DNA from: Coleofasciculus sp. FACHB-1120
GTDB lineage: Bacteria > Cyanobacteriota > Cyanobacteriia > Cyanobacteriales > FACHB-T130
Reading direction: 5' to 3'
DNA: 64,000 nt
NCBI RefSeq assembly: GCF_014698845.1
Contig: NZ_JACJTV010000020.1
Span: 31,815 to 95,814 of the forward strand
Part shown: piece by piece, positions 18,523 to 27,344 of the stretch
Numbering within the stretch: the first letter of the stretch is position 1
Layout: every line of letters starts with the position of its first letter
Notes under the pieces: generated by a model
Told to the model about the DNA's origin: nothing
Databases searched by the model: none
The model's input: only the letters and a program-made list of their open reading frames with translations
Translations under genes and position numbers: made by a program

Positions 18523-19123
18523 CTTTGAATCTGCCCTTCAATTGATCTCTTAAAGAGGGGTTTTTGGTCAATCCACCCTGAGACAGAAAAATTTAATAAG
18601 TATGGAAACAATACAGCAAACCTAGAGCGCAGACTGCTATGCAGCAGAGAGTTTCCAGCGATCGTCTGCACGTCCATCCTGTAGATCAAGCTGTCCGCAT
18701 TGCTAGCCTCTATATTCCGATCGAGAGTGAGATCGCCCAAAAAACCTGACGTATCCATTCCTTAGCACGAGGAAATTGGCTTCCTTACTTCCTATCTTTC
18801 TCGTTTTGCTTAATTTATAGATACAAATAAACTCGATATCTGCGACTTTTTATTTCCAGCAATCAACAGCCAGATAGATGAGATGACAGAAAAGTATGAC
18901 CGTCATGCTTAAGGTTTATAATTAATTTTCTGTTGCAAAGGTCATTATTGCTAGTACAAACGCTGGATAGAAGCCAAAGAAACAAAAATTTGGTATAGAT
19001 TCCCAAGAATCCTTCTAGGGAATGAGGCAAAATGATACCTTAGGCGTAAAGAATGTTACGTGATGCACGATTAATTTACAAAAATTAATTTCAATAAACT
19101 TGAGTTGTTAACCTATCGTTTCC
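18523..19123. other. Non-coding gap upstream of the REC-kinase gene
   Basis: No convincing gene. A 36-codon frame on the plus strand (18639-18749) and an 85-codon frame on the minus strand (18501-18758) overlap here, and neither resembles a known protein. The part from 18760 on is AT-rich and probably holds the promoter of the gene at 19124. Confidence 0.4.
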
Positions 19124-20263
19124 ATGAAGAATCATTCGAGTCTCAATCAACCTTCTAAAACTGACCGCATTCTCGTTGTGGATGATTCTCCCGATAACTT
19201 GTTTTTGGTTCAAACCATTTTAGAAGAAGAGGGATATGACATTACTTTGGCGGAAAATGGTCGTTCTGCCCTAAACGAGATTGAACAATCTCCGCCAGAC
19301 TTGGTTTTATTGGATGTAATGATGCCAGGGATGGATGGATATGAAGTCACTAGGCGAGTCCGCGATAATAGTAAGTTACCATTTATCCCAATTTTGCTGA
19401 TCACCGCCCACGATCACGCCAGCGTCGTAGAGGGCTTAGATACCGGAGCGGATGATTTTATTCGCAAGCCAGTACAAGTTGATGAATTGCTGGCGCGGGT
19501 GCGATCGCTGCTGCGGCTGAAGCATAGTGTGGACGAACGCGATCAAATTGCCCGTCAGCGAGAAGATTTCGTCTCCTGGCTCACCCACGACTTGCGGACG
19601 CCAATCGTCGCCGCAGAGCGGATGCTAGCTCTATTTAAACAAGGAGCCTTAGGAGAACTCTCACCAGGAATGCAAGAAGCGATCGCGACGATGGATCGCA
19701 GCAATCGCAACTTGCTAGCGATGGTAAATACTTTGTTAGAAGTCTATCGCTATGAAGCCGGTCGCAAAACCCTGAGCTTCTCGCCGATTGATCTGCGGAA
19801 ACTACTTCAGGAAGTAATTCAAGAACTTTCTCCCTTAGCAGAGGAAAAGAATCTCACACTGAAGCTGGATCTAGGGGACAGCGCCGACAATCATCCGCTT
19901 GATTTCAAAATAGTAGGCGATCGCATGGAAATCCATCGGGTTTTAACAAACTTAATCGGAAATGCTATCAAATTTACAGATAATGGTTCAGTCACCGTCC
20001 ATGCGTCGCTAGGCTCTCATACAAGTAACTCCGCTAATTCTGCCATTGTTATTGACGTTAACGACACCGGCCCAGGCATCACCCTAGAAGACCAGAAAGT
20101 TTTATTTGAGCGGTTTCGCCAAGGAAATCATAAGCGTTCTGGCAGTGGTTTAGGGCTGCATCTATCACGTAGAATTGTGGAAGCTCATCAAGGTGCAATT
20201 GAGGTTAAGTCTGAGTTGGGTAAAGGCAGTTTATTTAGAGTCTCTTTGCCTGCTCAAGTATGA
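19124..20263 (+). CDS. Hybrid response regulator-histidine kinase (REC-HisKA-HATPase)
   Basis: A 379-residue soluble signalling protein with its receiver first. The REC domain (about 14-130) has the acidic pair in VVDDSPDN, phospho-acceptor Asp64 (LLDVMMPGMDG) and Lys115 (RKPVQ). HisKA follows with WLTHDLRTPIVAAER, His155. The HATPase domain has NLIGNAIKFTDNG, DTGPGI and GSGLGLHLSRRIV. There is no membrane segment or sensor domain, so input probably comes through phosphorylation of the REC domain by another kinase. Neighbours give no clue. Confidence 0.88.
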   Translation: MKNHSSLNQPSKTDRILVVDDSPDNLFLVQTILEEEGYDITLAENGRSALNEIEQSPPDLVLLDVMMPGMDGYEVTRRVRDNSKLPFIPILLITAHDHASVVEGLDTGADDFIRKPVQVDELLARVRSLLRLKHSVDERDQIARQREDFVSWLTHDLRTPIVAAERMLALFKQGALGELSPGMQEAIATMDRSNRNLLAMVNTLLEVYRYEAGRKTLSFSPIDLRKLLQEVIQELSPLAEEKNLTLKLDLGDSADNHPLDFKIVGDRMEIHRVLTNLIGNAIKFTDNGSVTVHASLGSHTSNSANSAIVIDVNDTGPGITLEDQKVLFERFRQGNHKRSGSGLGLHLSRRIVEAHQGAIEVKSELGKGSLFRVSLPAQV

Positions 20264-20336
20264 AATATTACTGTTGGATTTTAGATTTTGGATTTTAAAG
20301 AGCATAAAATCCAAAATTTAAAATCCAACTCTGGAG
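20264..20336 (+). repeat. ATTTTGGATTTTAAA-type repeat before the aldehyde dehydrogenase gene
   Basis: TTGGATTTTAGATTTTGGAT and, after a short spacer, AAAATCCAAAATTTAAAATCC form an imperfect AT-rich inverted repeat. The same family occurs inside the oxoprolinase gene at 51800-51842. Confidence 0.5.
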
Positions 20337-20341
20337 AAAAA

Positions 20342-21718
20342 ATGCTAGTTCCACCGAAAATTAATAATATCGTATCTCAGCAAAAAACGTTTTTTGCAAC
20401 CGGGAAAACTAAAGATATTTCGTTTAGAATTCAACATTTAAAGCTTTTAAAAAGAGCATTACTAGAGAATGAAGCCGCTATTTTTAAGGCTCTGCAAACT
20501 GACCTAAATAAACCAATATTTGAAGCTGCCTTATCGGAAATAGGAGTTTGCTTAGAGGAAATTAATTATGCGTTAAAAAATATTAATATCTGGACAAAGC
20601 CTAAAAAAATAAAGTCTCCGATTACTCAGTTCTTATCCTCAGCGCAGCTTTATTCTGAGCCTTTGGGTGTAGTTCTCATAGTGGGAGTCTGGAATTATCC
20701 CTTGCAGCTACTAATTTTGCCGCTAGTGGGTGCGATCGCAGCCGGTAACTGTGCGATTTTAAAACCTTCAGAAATGGCTGCAAATACATCGCATCTGTTA
20801 GCGGAGATTATCCCTAAATACTTTAATCCAGAAGTAGTGGCTGTTGTAGAAGGCGGTATCGAAACCAGCCAGGAGTTACTCGAAGAAAAGTTTGACTATA
20901 TCTTTTTTACAGGCGGCAGCAAAGTCGGAAAAATCGTTATGGCAGCGGCAGCCAAACATCTGACGCCCGTCACCCTAGAATTGGGCGGTAAAAGTCCTTG
21001 TATTGTAGATTCCGATACTCATCTGGAATACACCGCCAGAAGAATTGTTTGGGGTAAATTCATGAATGCAGGTCAAACTTGTATTGCCCCAGATTATCTT
21101 TTGGTAGATAAAAGAATTAAAAGAGACTTGTTAGCACAAATCAAAAATTGTATTCACAATTTCTATGGAGATGAACCGGAAAAAAGCCCTGATTATGGCA
21201 GGATTATTAATCAAAAACACTTTGACCGTCTTTGCAAATTTCTAGATGACGGTGTTGTGATTGGTGGAGAGACTAATCCATCCGAACGATACATTGCTCC
21301 TACTGTCATCGATCGAGTGGGCTGGGAAGATCCAGTCATGCAAGAAGAAATCTTTGGCCCAATTCTACCAGTCCTGGAATATACAGAGTTGAACGAAGCG
21401 ATCGCTCTCGTCAACGCCAAACCGAAACCCTTAGCCCTTTACTTCTTCTCAAAAGACAAACAAAAGCAACAAACTGTCTTGCAACAAACCTCTTCAGGGG
21501 GTGTTTGCATCAACGACACCGTCATGCAAGCTGGCGTTCTAGATTTACCCTTCGGCGGCGTCGGAGAGAGCGGCATCGGTCGTTATCACGGTAAGGCAAG
21601 TTTTGAGACATTCTCCCATCAAAAAAGCGTACTCAACAAATCTTTTCTCGTTGATGTGAAGTTGAGATACGCTCCCTATAAGGACAAGGTCAAGATCCTG
21701 AAGTGGCTGATGAAATAA
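20342..21718 (+). CDS. Aldehyde dehydrogenase, class 3-like
   Basis: An NAD(P)-dependent aldehyde dehydrogenase of 458 residues that oxidises aldehydes to acids. From ATG 20342 (CTGGAG upstream; the longer frame from 20288 starts in a dispersed repeat) it shows the oxyanion Asn118 in VWNYPLQLL, the cofactor region FFTGGSKVGKIVM, general base Glu213 in LELGGKSP and nucleophile Cys247 in NAGQTCIAPDY. The lack of an extended N-terminus and the C-terminal HGKASFETFSHQKSV are typical of class 3 enzymes acting on fatty or aromatic aldehydes. In cyanobacteria such enzymes (AldE-like) can oxidise fatty aldehydes; the exact substrate is inferred. Confidence 0.9.
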   Translation: MLVPPKINNIVSQQKTFFATGKTKDISFRIQHLKLLKRALLENEAAIFKALQTDLNKPIFEAALSEIGVCLEEINYALKNINIWTKPKKIKSPITQFLSSAQLYSEPLGVVLIVGVWNYPLQLLILPLVGAIAAGNCAILKPSEMAANTSHLLAEIIPKYFNPEVVAVVEGGIETSQELLEEKFDYIFFTGGSKVGKIVMAAAAKHLTPVTLELGGKSPCIVDSDTHLEYTARRIVWGKFMNAGQTCIAPDYLLVDKRIKRDLLAQIKNCIHNFYGDEPEKSPDYGRIINQKHFDRLCKFLDDGVVIGGETNPSERYIAPTVIDRVGWEDPVMQEEIFGPILPVLEYTELNEAIALVNAKPKPLALYFFSKDKQKQQTVLQQTSSGGVCINDTVMQAGVLDLPFGGVGESGIGRYHGKASFETFSHQKSVLNKSFLVDVKLRYAPYKDKVKILKWLMK

Positions 21719-21837
21719 TTAGTCAAGAGGAAAAAGTTTTAAATTTCAGAAACGCGATTTATCGCATCTAAGTTTGAAATTAAAGATTTCTCTTTTAATT
21801 CAAAACTCAAAATTTAAAACTCTTTTTCCCCACTCCC

Positions 21838-22431
21838 TTAATAGCTATATCGTTCTTCTGTCCACGGTTCTCCCCGCCGGTGGTAGCCATTGCGCTCCCA
21901 AAAACCCGATTCCTCTTGCCGAAGAAATTCTAAGCCGTTAATCCATTTGGCGCTTTTCCAAGCATAGAGGTGAGGGACAATTAACCGCATCGGCCCGCCA
22001 TGTTCCGCCGGTAGCGGTTCCCCAAATAGAGTGTGAGCAAAAAAGTTTTCTTCTCGAAGAAAGTCTTCTAAAGGAATATTCGTGGTGTAATCACCGTAAC
22101 AGTGTTCCATAACATGAACAGCTTTCGGGTCAACTTCCACTAGCTTCATAAAGTCTGTCACCTTAACGCCAGTCCACTGCACGTCGAGTTTAGACCAGCG
22201 GGTAACGCAGTGGAAATCAGCTGTAAAGTCATGTTGGGGCAGAGCCATAAAATCTGCCAAGCTGAAAGTCTTTTCGGTTGCCAAACCCCAGACGCGAAAT
22301 TGCCAGTTGTTAGTATCGATCTGGGGGGTGTTGCCGTAGGTCAGCACCGGGAAGCCTTTCGTCAGATATTGACCGGGAGGGACGCGATCGCTCTGCTCCG
22401 ATTCTGGTTTTTTGAAAAATTTTCCTAGCAT
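21838..22431 (-). CDS. Sulfite-oxidase-like molybdopterin protein
   Basis: A 197-residue protein of the sulfite oxidase/YedY-type catalytic fold. The molybdenum ligand Cys75 lies in DFHCVTRWS, followed by the characteristic W-x-GV (VQWTGV). The C-terminal part has EHGGPMRLIVPHLYAWKSAK, which binds the pterin phosphate in relatives. There is no signal peptide, no haem and no dimerisation domain, so it is a compact cytoplasmic form whose substrate is unknown. The gene stands alone and ends at 21838 against the aldehyde dehydrogenase gene. Confidence 0.85.
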   Translation of the reverse strand: MLGKFFKKPESEQSDRVPPGQYLTKGFPVLTYGNTPQIDTNNWQFRVWGLATEKTFSLADFMALPQHDFTADFHCVTRWSKLDVQWTGVKVTDFMKLVEVDPKAVHVMEHCYGDYTTNIPLEDFLREENFFAHTLFGEPLPAEHGGPMRLIVPHLYAWKSAKWINGLEFLRQEESGFWERNGYHRRGEPWTEERYSY

Positions 22432-22555
22432 GAGTCTAGTAGAGATGGCGTTTTGTGTACTCTAATTCTTAATATGCACTTATATCCAAAAAAATAGCGC
22501 CCAAAGGCGCTCGGAAATTCTAGGAGGCTGAGACGAAAAGCAACCTCTAGGATAA

Positions 22556-22729
22556 TTATTCTTCTTCGGCTTCTTCTTCCTGCGTTGGATACACAAACTT
22601 AGAACGCCCAGTCAGAATCGATTTGCCTAAAGACAGAGCTTTCTGAGCTTGAATTGTCGCCTTGTGCTTCCAGGTGGCTTTGCGCTTATCGCGCTTGGAT
22701 TTTGATGTTTTCTTCTTAGGAACCGCCAT
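22556..22729 (-). CDS. rpmF: 50S ribosomal protein L32
   Basis: A 57-residue protein, [20 protein letters not shown] at the start, then [19 protein letters not shown], and an acidic tail EEEAEEE. This is the cyanobacterial and plastid L32, a late-assembly protein of the large ribosomal subunit. It lacks the bacterial zinc-binding cysteines, as is usual in cyanobacterial forms. The gene is too short to stand out in ORF scans. Upstream on the minus strand is AT-mixed DNA with no other gene before the Pro-rich protein at 22898. Confidence 0.93.
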   Translation of the reverse strand: MAVPKKKTSKSKRDKRKATWKHKATIQAQKALSLGKSILTGRSKFVYPTQEEEAEEE

Positions 22730-22897
22730 GATCGTAACTCCAGCAATCGTTTACAGCCTTCCTATTCTAAGAGATCCCTTGCCCAGTTCAATCTAGTCGG
22801 GCGAATTTCTCGACTGTCTCACCCTTGTTCGTTCCCAATCGGGCAGTGAGCGGATAGGTTTGCGCGGTGGTTCACGCGGTGGTTCACGCCCCTGTTA

Positions 22898-23869
22898 TTA
22901 CCCCTGTCCAGCAGTTCCCGTTCCAGCGGGTGGCGTAGTGGGATTTGGAATGTTCTCTGTAGGATTTGGAATGTTCTCTGTAGGATTCGGAATCGTTTCT
23001 GTGGGATTTACATTACCGCCAGGAAACGCTGGTGACGAGGGAATCGTTGGCGAGCCGGGAGCCGTTGGTGCAGTTGGTGCAGTTGGCGCAGTTGGTGCAG
23101 TTGGCGCAGCGGTTCCGGGTGCCTGGTTCTCAGGAGTCCCTGTAGGTGCTGCGGGAGCGGCTGTTCCGGGTGCCTGGTTCTGAGGGGTTCCCGTAGGCGC
23201 ACCAGGCGTGACATCCCTAATGTTACCGGGCACTGCGGTTGGTGGGGGTGGGGGAGTTGTAGCCGGTGCTGCTGGTGCTGGTGCGGGAACGGGCTGATCG
23301 GAAGGCGTCGCGTCATCGACAAAGCCGAGTAAAGACTTAGTATTGGGAAAGTAGGTTGCCCAACGAGGAGCGTCGGGGCGGCTTCTCCAGGCTCCGCGAG
23401 TTACTTTTAAAGAAAGAATTGGTGCGATCGCTCCCTGATTTTGCCCCAGAATCATCACTGCAACATCGGTCACTAAAATGTCGCGATCAAAGCTACGCTG
23501 CGCCGCCGCCCTAGCCACCACCTCGGCTCTGCGGACAAAACCTTCGTAGGCTTCTCCTGGCTGACGAACCAGCGCAACTTCAGAGCGAGCAGTGTAAGCT
23601 TGGGCAATCTGCGGTACCAAAGCAGCTGTTGCCAGCCAAGTTGCTCCCGCACAACCGAGCAACGTCACTAAACTAATGGGTGCAATTCGCTTAGCTGCAA
23701 AAGACTTGATCAAATTAGCAGTCCTTTGACTCCACCCTCTCCCTGGTAACTCGATTGCTGATAAAACGTTCAAACGATCAGAAGCTAACTTGTGCATAGT
23801 TGCCACCCGCTTTTCGCCCCGCCCTAGAATCACCGATTTTCGCCTTCCTACTTTGAAGATAATGCTCAA
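22898..23869 (-). CDS. Membrane-anchored protein with Pro/Ala/Thr-rich repeat tail
   Basis: A 323-residue protein of unknown function; the start at 23797 (MHKLASDRL, GGGTGG upstream) is an alternative. A hydrophobic segment (about residues 67-90, SLVTLLGCAGATWLATAALV) would anchor it in the inner membrane. A folded part of about 110 residues follows (RPGEAYEGFVRRAEVVARA-type sequence, then VAVMILGQNQGAIAPILSLKV). The last 120 residues are low-complexity: a TAP run, two copies of PTGTPxNQAPGTAAP and three of NPTEN/TIP. The tail is encoded by tandem DNA repeats and may vary in length. Probably envelope-located; function not known. Confidence 0.6.
   Translation of the reverse strand: MSIIFKVGRRKSVILGRGEKRVATMHKLASDRLNVLSAIELPGRGWSQRTANLIKSFAAKRIAPISLVTLLGCAGATWLATAALVPQIAQAYTARSEVALVRQPGEAYEGFVRRAEVVARAAAQRSFDRDILVTDVAVMILGQNQGAIAPILSLKVTRGAWRSRPDAPRWATYFPNTKSLLGFVDDATPSDQPVPAPAPAAPATTPPPPPTAVPGNIRDVTPGAPTGTPQNQAPGTAAPAAPTGTPENQAPGTAAPTAPTAPTAPTAPTAPGSPTIPSSPAFPGGNVNPTETIPNPTENIPNPTENIPNPTTPPAGTGTAGQG
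22938..23010 (-). repeat. 21-bp tandem repeat encoding NPTENIP units
   Basis: GGATTTGGAATGTTCTCTGT (21-bp unit with a joining base) occurs about three times with small changes, encoding the C-terminal NPTENIP units of the protein at 22898-23869. Confidence 0.8.
23060..23190 (-). repeat. 9-bp and longer tandem repeats encoding TAP and APGTAAP units
   Basis: A run of GTTGGTGCA/GTTGGCGCA 9-mers (about 23063-23110) encodes the TAP repeats. A longer unit containing GGTTCCGGGTGCCTGGTTCT appears twice (near 23109 and 23162). Both lie in the Pro-rich tail coding region. Confidence 0.75.
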
Positions 23870-24004
23870 CCAAAACGTAGTTCATCTACATCATGGATGA
23901 GAATTACCTCCCACTGTAGAGGGATTTTGCCATAGATAACGACAAAATTGAATTCAGGATAGTTCCGAGTAAATAAATTCTTTACTTGTCGTTGATACTT
24001 GGCT

Positions 24005-24553
24005 ATGCGTTCTTTTTTAGTTTTCAGCTCAACCCTAGCGGCGATCGCTAGCATTTGCGGAGTCTTGAGTCCTTCCTCTAGGGCAATTCAGCTAGCAGAT
24101 GGAACTGTTTCCTTTGAAAAACCGCCTCGCTTAATAGATGCTACGGCTACCTTTGACAGAATTAATGTCTGGGGAGCTACCTATTATTTCACCGTTAGCC
24201 TGCCAGAAAATGCCGGTGAGCCGCTTGGGCGAGTGACAATCGCTCAGAGCGAGGGATTAGATAAAATTCGATTTAAACTTGACGACAGCGAGGCATTTGA
24301 AGGGAAGCCTAGAAAAAAAGGTGAGAAGCTAACCCTAGGATCTGTAACCAGAGACAGCAAAACCGGCACCGTCTCGGTGACGTTCGATCCGCCAGTCCCT
24401 CCGGGTAAAACGATTACGATTGGTCTTGAGCCGGTACGGAACCCCTTTAGTAGCGGCGTCTATCTGTTCCGGATCAACGCTTTCCCCGCCGGAGAGAAAG
24501 CTTACGGTTTAGATTTGGGTGTGGGACGCCTGCACTTCTACTCGCCCTTTTAA
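24005..24553 (+). CDS. DUF2808 family secreted protein
   Basis: A 182-residue cyanobacterial protein of unknown function. From ATG 24005 a signal peptide (hydrophobic about 4-22) precedes the mature domain at about residue 28. Family marks are WGATYYFTVSLPENAGEPLG, the RVTIAQSEGLDKIRF segment and the C-terminal GVYLFRINAFPAGEKAYGLDLGVGRLHFY. Probably periplasmic or outer-membrane-associated. It precedes the SLH protein in the same direction, 290 bases apart, but no functional link is shown. Confidence 0.8.
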   Translation: MRSFLVFSSTLAAIASICGVLSPSSRAIQLADGTVSFEKPPRLIDATATFDRINVWGATYYFTVSLPENAGEPLGRVTIAQSEGLDKIRFKLDDSEAFEGKPRKKGEKLTLGSVTRDSKTGTVSVTFDPPVPPGKTITIGLEPVRNPFSSGVYLFRINAFPAGEKAYGLDLGVGRLHFYSPF

Positions 24554-24845
24554 TCGCTTTAGGATTTACGCAGAGATCCGCCTTGCATCCCCTGACAAAC
24601 TGGGGGACTTTTCTAGTTCTCCCAATTTATTGCGGAGTTGGAGGATCTCGGTTTCAAACTTTCAGTGCATAAGTCTTAAGCTTATTTTTCTCTTAAACAT
24701 CATTGGTAAATTTTCCGGATAGGCTCTTATAGAGAACGGAACCGCTGGGATTACTTGCATAAAATAGGTAAATTTGCAAGCGGTTGATGCTCTGGTTGCA
24801 GATTTTTGTTGCAATCTATCCCAAATACTTTCTTTCAATATCACG

Positions 24846-26384
24846 ATGGCTCAAACTTTTTTTATCAATCCAGCGACCGGAAATGATAATGCGGCTGGCA
24901 GCCAGTCAGCGCCGTTCAAGACGATTACCAAAGCGCTCCAGCAAGCACAAACTGACACGACAATTCAACTGGCAGCCGGGAACTACAATGCAGCCAGCGG
25001 TGAAGTCTTTCCCCTCAAGGTGCCGACTGGGGTCAAGATTGTGGGGAATGAAGCCAATAAAGGCAGTGGCATTTTGATTGAAGGAAGCGGAAGCTACAGC
25101 AGTCCCAACTCTTCTGGTGGTCAAAATGTGACGGTCAATTTAGCCAATAATGCTCAACTCCGGGGCGTAACTGCGACCAATCTGGCTACACGCGGAACTG
25201 CCGTCTGGATAGAATCGAATGGCTCCACGGTTGCCAATTGCACCTTTACGAATAGTAAGCGCGAGGGAATCTTTGTGACGGGTGATGGCAACCCAGTCGT
25301 TACCACTAATGTATTTACTAAAAATCTGGGCAATGGCATCTCGCTAGCAGGAAATGCCAAAGGCGAGATTCGAGGCAATACTTGCCAGAATACGGGTTAT
25401 GGCATGAGCATTGCGGATAGTGCTTCTCCATTGGTGGTAGATAACCAAATTTCTGGGAACCGATCGGGTATTGTTATCTCTGGAAATGCGCGTCCCAAAC
25501 TGCGGAATAATCTGAGCGAACGAAACTCTGATGATGGTGTGACGGTGATTGGCAATGCTTTACCGGATCTGGGCAGTGCCACCGACGCCGGAAAAAATAT
25601 TCTGCGATATAACACTAAATTTGATTTACAAAATAGCAGCTCAAACCAGCTAATTGTGGCGGGAAATCAAATGAATCCCGACAAAGTAAAGGGAAGCGTA
25701 AACTTGCTCGACAATCAGCTTCCTCCTACTGACACGGCGGGTGGCGGCGGTGGTACTGGTGGCGGTGGTACTGGTGGCGGTGGTAGCGGCGGCGGTTCTA
25801 CAGTCGTTGAGCTAACTGATATTAAAGGTCATTGGGCTGAGACTTTTATTCAGGAATTAGTGAAGCAAGAGATTATCAGCGGGTTTCCTGACAAAACCTT
25901 TAGACCTGATGCGAGTCTGACGCGATCGCAATATGCCGCTTTACTGACCAAAGCTTTTAACCCACCTGCCAAACGAGAAGCGATCGCTTTCAAAGATGTG
26001 GCAAACAGTTTCTGGGGTTACGCTGCGATTCAACAAGCCTATCGCGGCGAATTTCTCTCTGGTTTCCCCGACAAAACCTTCAAACCAAACGACAATGTCC
26101 AGCGCGTCCAAGTGATTGTCTCTTTGGTGAATGGACTGAAGTTAACCGGGGGCGCTCTCACCGCGTTAAACTTCTTCGATGACCGCACGGGCATTCCTGA
26201 CTATGCCAAAGATGAGGTCGCAACAGCCGCTCAAAAGCAGCTGGTGGTCAATCACCCGACACTCAAAAAACTTAACCCCACCCGCGATGCGACGCGGGCG
26301 GAAGTAGCGGCAATCATTTATCAAGCCTTGGTGAATGCTAACCGAGTCTCAGCCATCAACTCACCCTATATCGTGACTGCTTGA
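24846..26384 (+). CDS. Beta-helix (DUF1565) protein with three SLH domains
   Basis: A 512-residue protein. It begins MAQTFFINPATGNDNAAGSQ, a DUF1565 start, and has a right-handed beta-helix about residues 60-270 (GNGISLAGNAKGEIRGN-type turns). A Gly-rich linker follows (about 298-315), then three S-layer-homology domains from about residue 319 (LTDIKGHWAETFI; FKDVANSFWGYAAI; FFDDRTGIPDY). SLH domains bind pyruvylated cell-wall polymer or peptidoglycan-linked glycans. No signal peptide is visible from this ATG, and the in-frame extension to 24774 does not give one, so secretion would need an unusual route. The beta-helix may bind polysaccharide. Confidence 0.82.
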   Translation: MAQTFFINPATGNDNAAGSQSAPFKTITKALQQAQTDTTIQLAAGNYNAASGEVFPLKVPTGVKIVGNEANKGSGILIEGSGSYSSPNSSGGQNVTVNLANNAQLRGVTATNLATRGTAVWIESNGSTVANCTFTNSKREGIFVTGDGNPVVTTNVFTKNLGNGISLAGNAKGEIRGNTCQNTGYGMSIADSASPLVVDNQISGNRSGIVISGNARPKLRNNLSERNSDDGVTVIGNALPDLGSATDAGKNILRYNTKFDLQNSSSNQLIVAGNQMNPDKVKGSVNLLDNQLPPTDTAGGGGGTGGGGTGGGGSGGGSTVVELTDIKGHWAETFIQELVKQEIISGFPDKTFRPDASLTRSQYAALLTKAFNPPAKREAIAFKDVANSFWGYAAIQQAYRGEFLSGFPDKTFKPNDNVQRVQVIVSLVNGLKLTGGALTALNFFDDRTGIPDYAKDEVATAAQKQLVVNHPTLKKLNPTRDATRAEVAAIIYQALVNANRVSAINSPYIVTA

Positions 26385-26387
26385 TCT

Positions 26388-26600
26388 GACCTCTCCCCAA
26401 ACCCCTCTCCGAGACGGAGAGGGGCTTTGAAGATGGCACCCCTTCCCTGGTAGGGAAGGGGTTGGGGGTTAGGTCTAGGAAGGATTTGAGCCAAAGAAGT
26501 CACTTGTGTGTACACGGTTAGCCTACGTTAGCGAAGCGGCACGAAGTGCGGAGAGGGGCTTTTCCGCTTCCCTGGTAGGGAAGGGGTTGGGGGTTAGGTT
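26388..26600 (+). repeat. MITE-like palindromic repeat copy plus partial copy
   Basis: Bases 26388-26520 match the element at 43811-43942: hairpin CCCCTCTCCGAGACGGAGAGGGG, hairpin CCCCTTCCCTGGTAGGGAAG with GGG, then a terminal ACTTGTGTGTACACGGTTA (26502-26520). The left terminal repeat is not clearly present. A second, partial copy (CTTCCCTGGTAGGGAAGGGG and on) lies at 26568-26600. Same family as the copy inside the oxoprolinase gene. Confidence 0.75.
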
Positions 26601-26621
26601 TTGTATTTTCGCCTCTACTTC

Positions 26622-27344
26622 TCAAGTCAACACTGAAGAAACCACGAGATTCACGAGGGTAGATCCGATCTCATCGAGGGGGAGAACGAAATCTACCTTT
26701 CCCTTTTCAATGGCGGCGCGGGGCATCTCAAAAAATTCCGATGTACTTTCATTTTGGGCGATCGCTAATCCACCCATCTTTTTAATCGCCTGCACCCCAC
26801 TTACACCATCCCCGCCACTCCCAGAGAGAATGACCGCGATCGCTCGCTCTTTAAAACTTGCCGCTAGTGACTGCAACAGCAGGTCAGCAGAGGGGCGTGC
26901 AAAGTCCACGAGTACCGCCCCAGACAAGCAGAAAGTCCCCTCCGAGGTGACGAGTAGATGCTGATTGGCAGGAGCCACGTAGACCATTCCTGGTTTCAAT
27001 GGCTCTCCTTCTTGTGCCTGCTTGAGTGGCAAGGTCGTGGGGCGATTTAAAGCGTCCGTTATCAAACTGGAGCCAGACTGAGTGTCGGGTTTTTGCACCA
27101 CAATAATCGCTGCCGGAAAGTCCGGGGGGAAGGCAGGCAGGATGTGGCTTAAGGCTATCAGCCCCCCCTCAGATACTGCCAGCACCACTACTTTGAAAGG
27201 GGAGCGCGAATTTCCATTTCCGCCTGCACTCTCCCCTGATTCCTCACTCTCGGCTAGGGGTACTGTCGCAGGCAATTGACCTTGGATCAAGCCATTGCCG
27301 GATAAAATCAGAGCGTTGTTCCGCTTGTTTAGCTTTTGCTTCAT
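26622..27344 (-). CDS. CheB-like methylesterase domain protein lacking catalytic His
   Basis: A 240-residue protein with a CheB C-terminal-type fold and no receiver domain. The Ser loop is LAVSEGGLIAL; the conserved Asp is in SGSGGDGVSG. At the position of the catalytic His (QH or VH in active members) it reads VVQKPDTQ, so the His is replaced by Lys. It probably does not hydrolyse glutamyl methyl esters and may bind or regulate. The ATG at 27344 gives a 101-base overlap with the upstream CheB gene; a TTG at 27275 with AAGG before it would shorten the overlap to 32 bases. It is likely to arise from duplication of its neighbour, with which it is in tandem. Confidence 0.75.
   Translation of the reverse strand: MKQKLNKRNNALILSGNGLIQGQLPATVPLAESEESGESAGGNGNSRSPFKVVVLAVSEGGLIALSHILPAFPPDFPAAIIVVQKPDTQSGSSLITDALNRPTTLPLKQAQEGEPLKPGMVYVAPANQHLLVTSEGTFCLSGAVLVDFARPSADLLLQSLAASFKERAIAVILSGSGGDGVSGVQAIKKMGGLAIAQNESTSEFFEMPRAAIEKGKVDFVLPLDEIGSTLVNLVVSSVLT

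Noticed and set aside
18501..18758. 85-codon minus-strand frame and 36-codon plus-strand frame (18639-18749)
   Set aside because: They overlap each other, have no family likeness and no good ribosome site. Kept only as a note on the gap.
26506..26964. 152-codon plus-strand frame
   Set aside because: It runs antisense through the CheB-like gene and starts in a MITE-like repeat.
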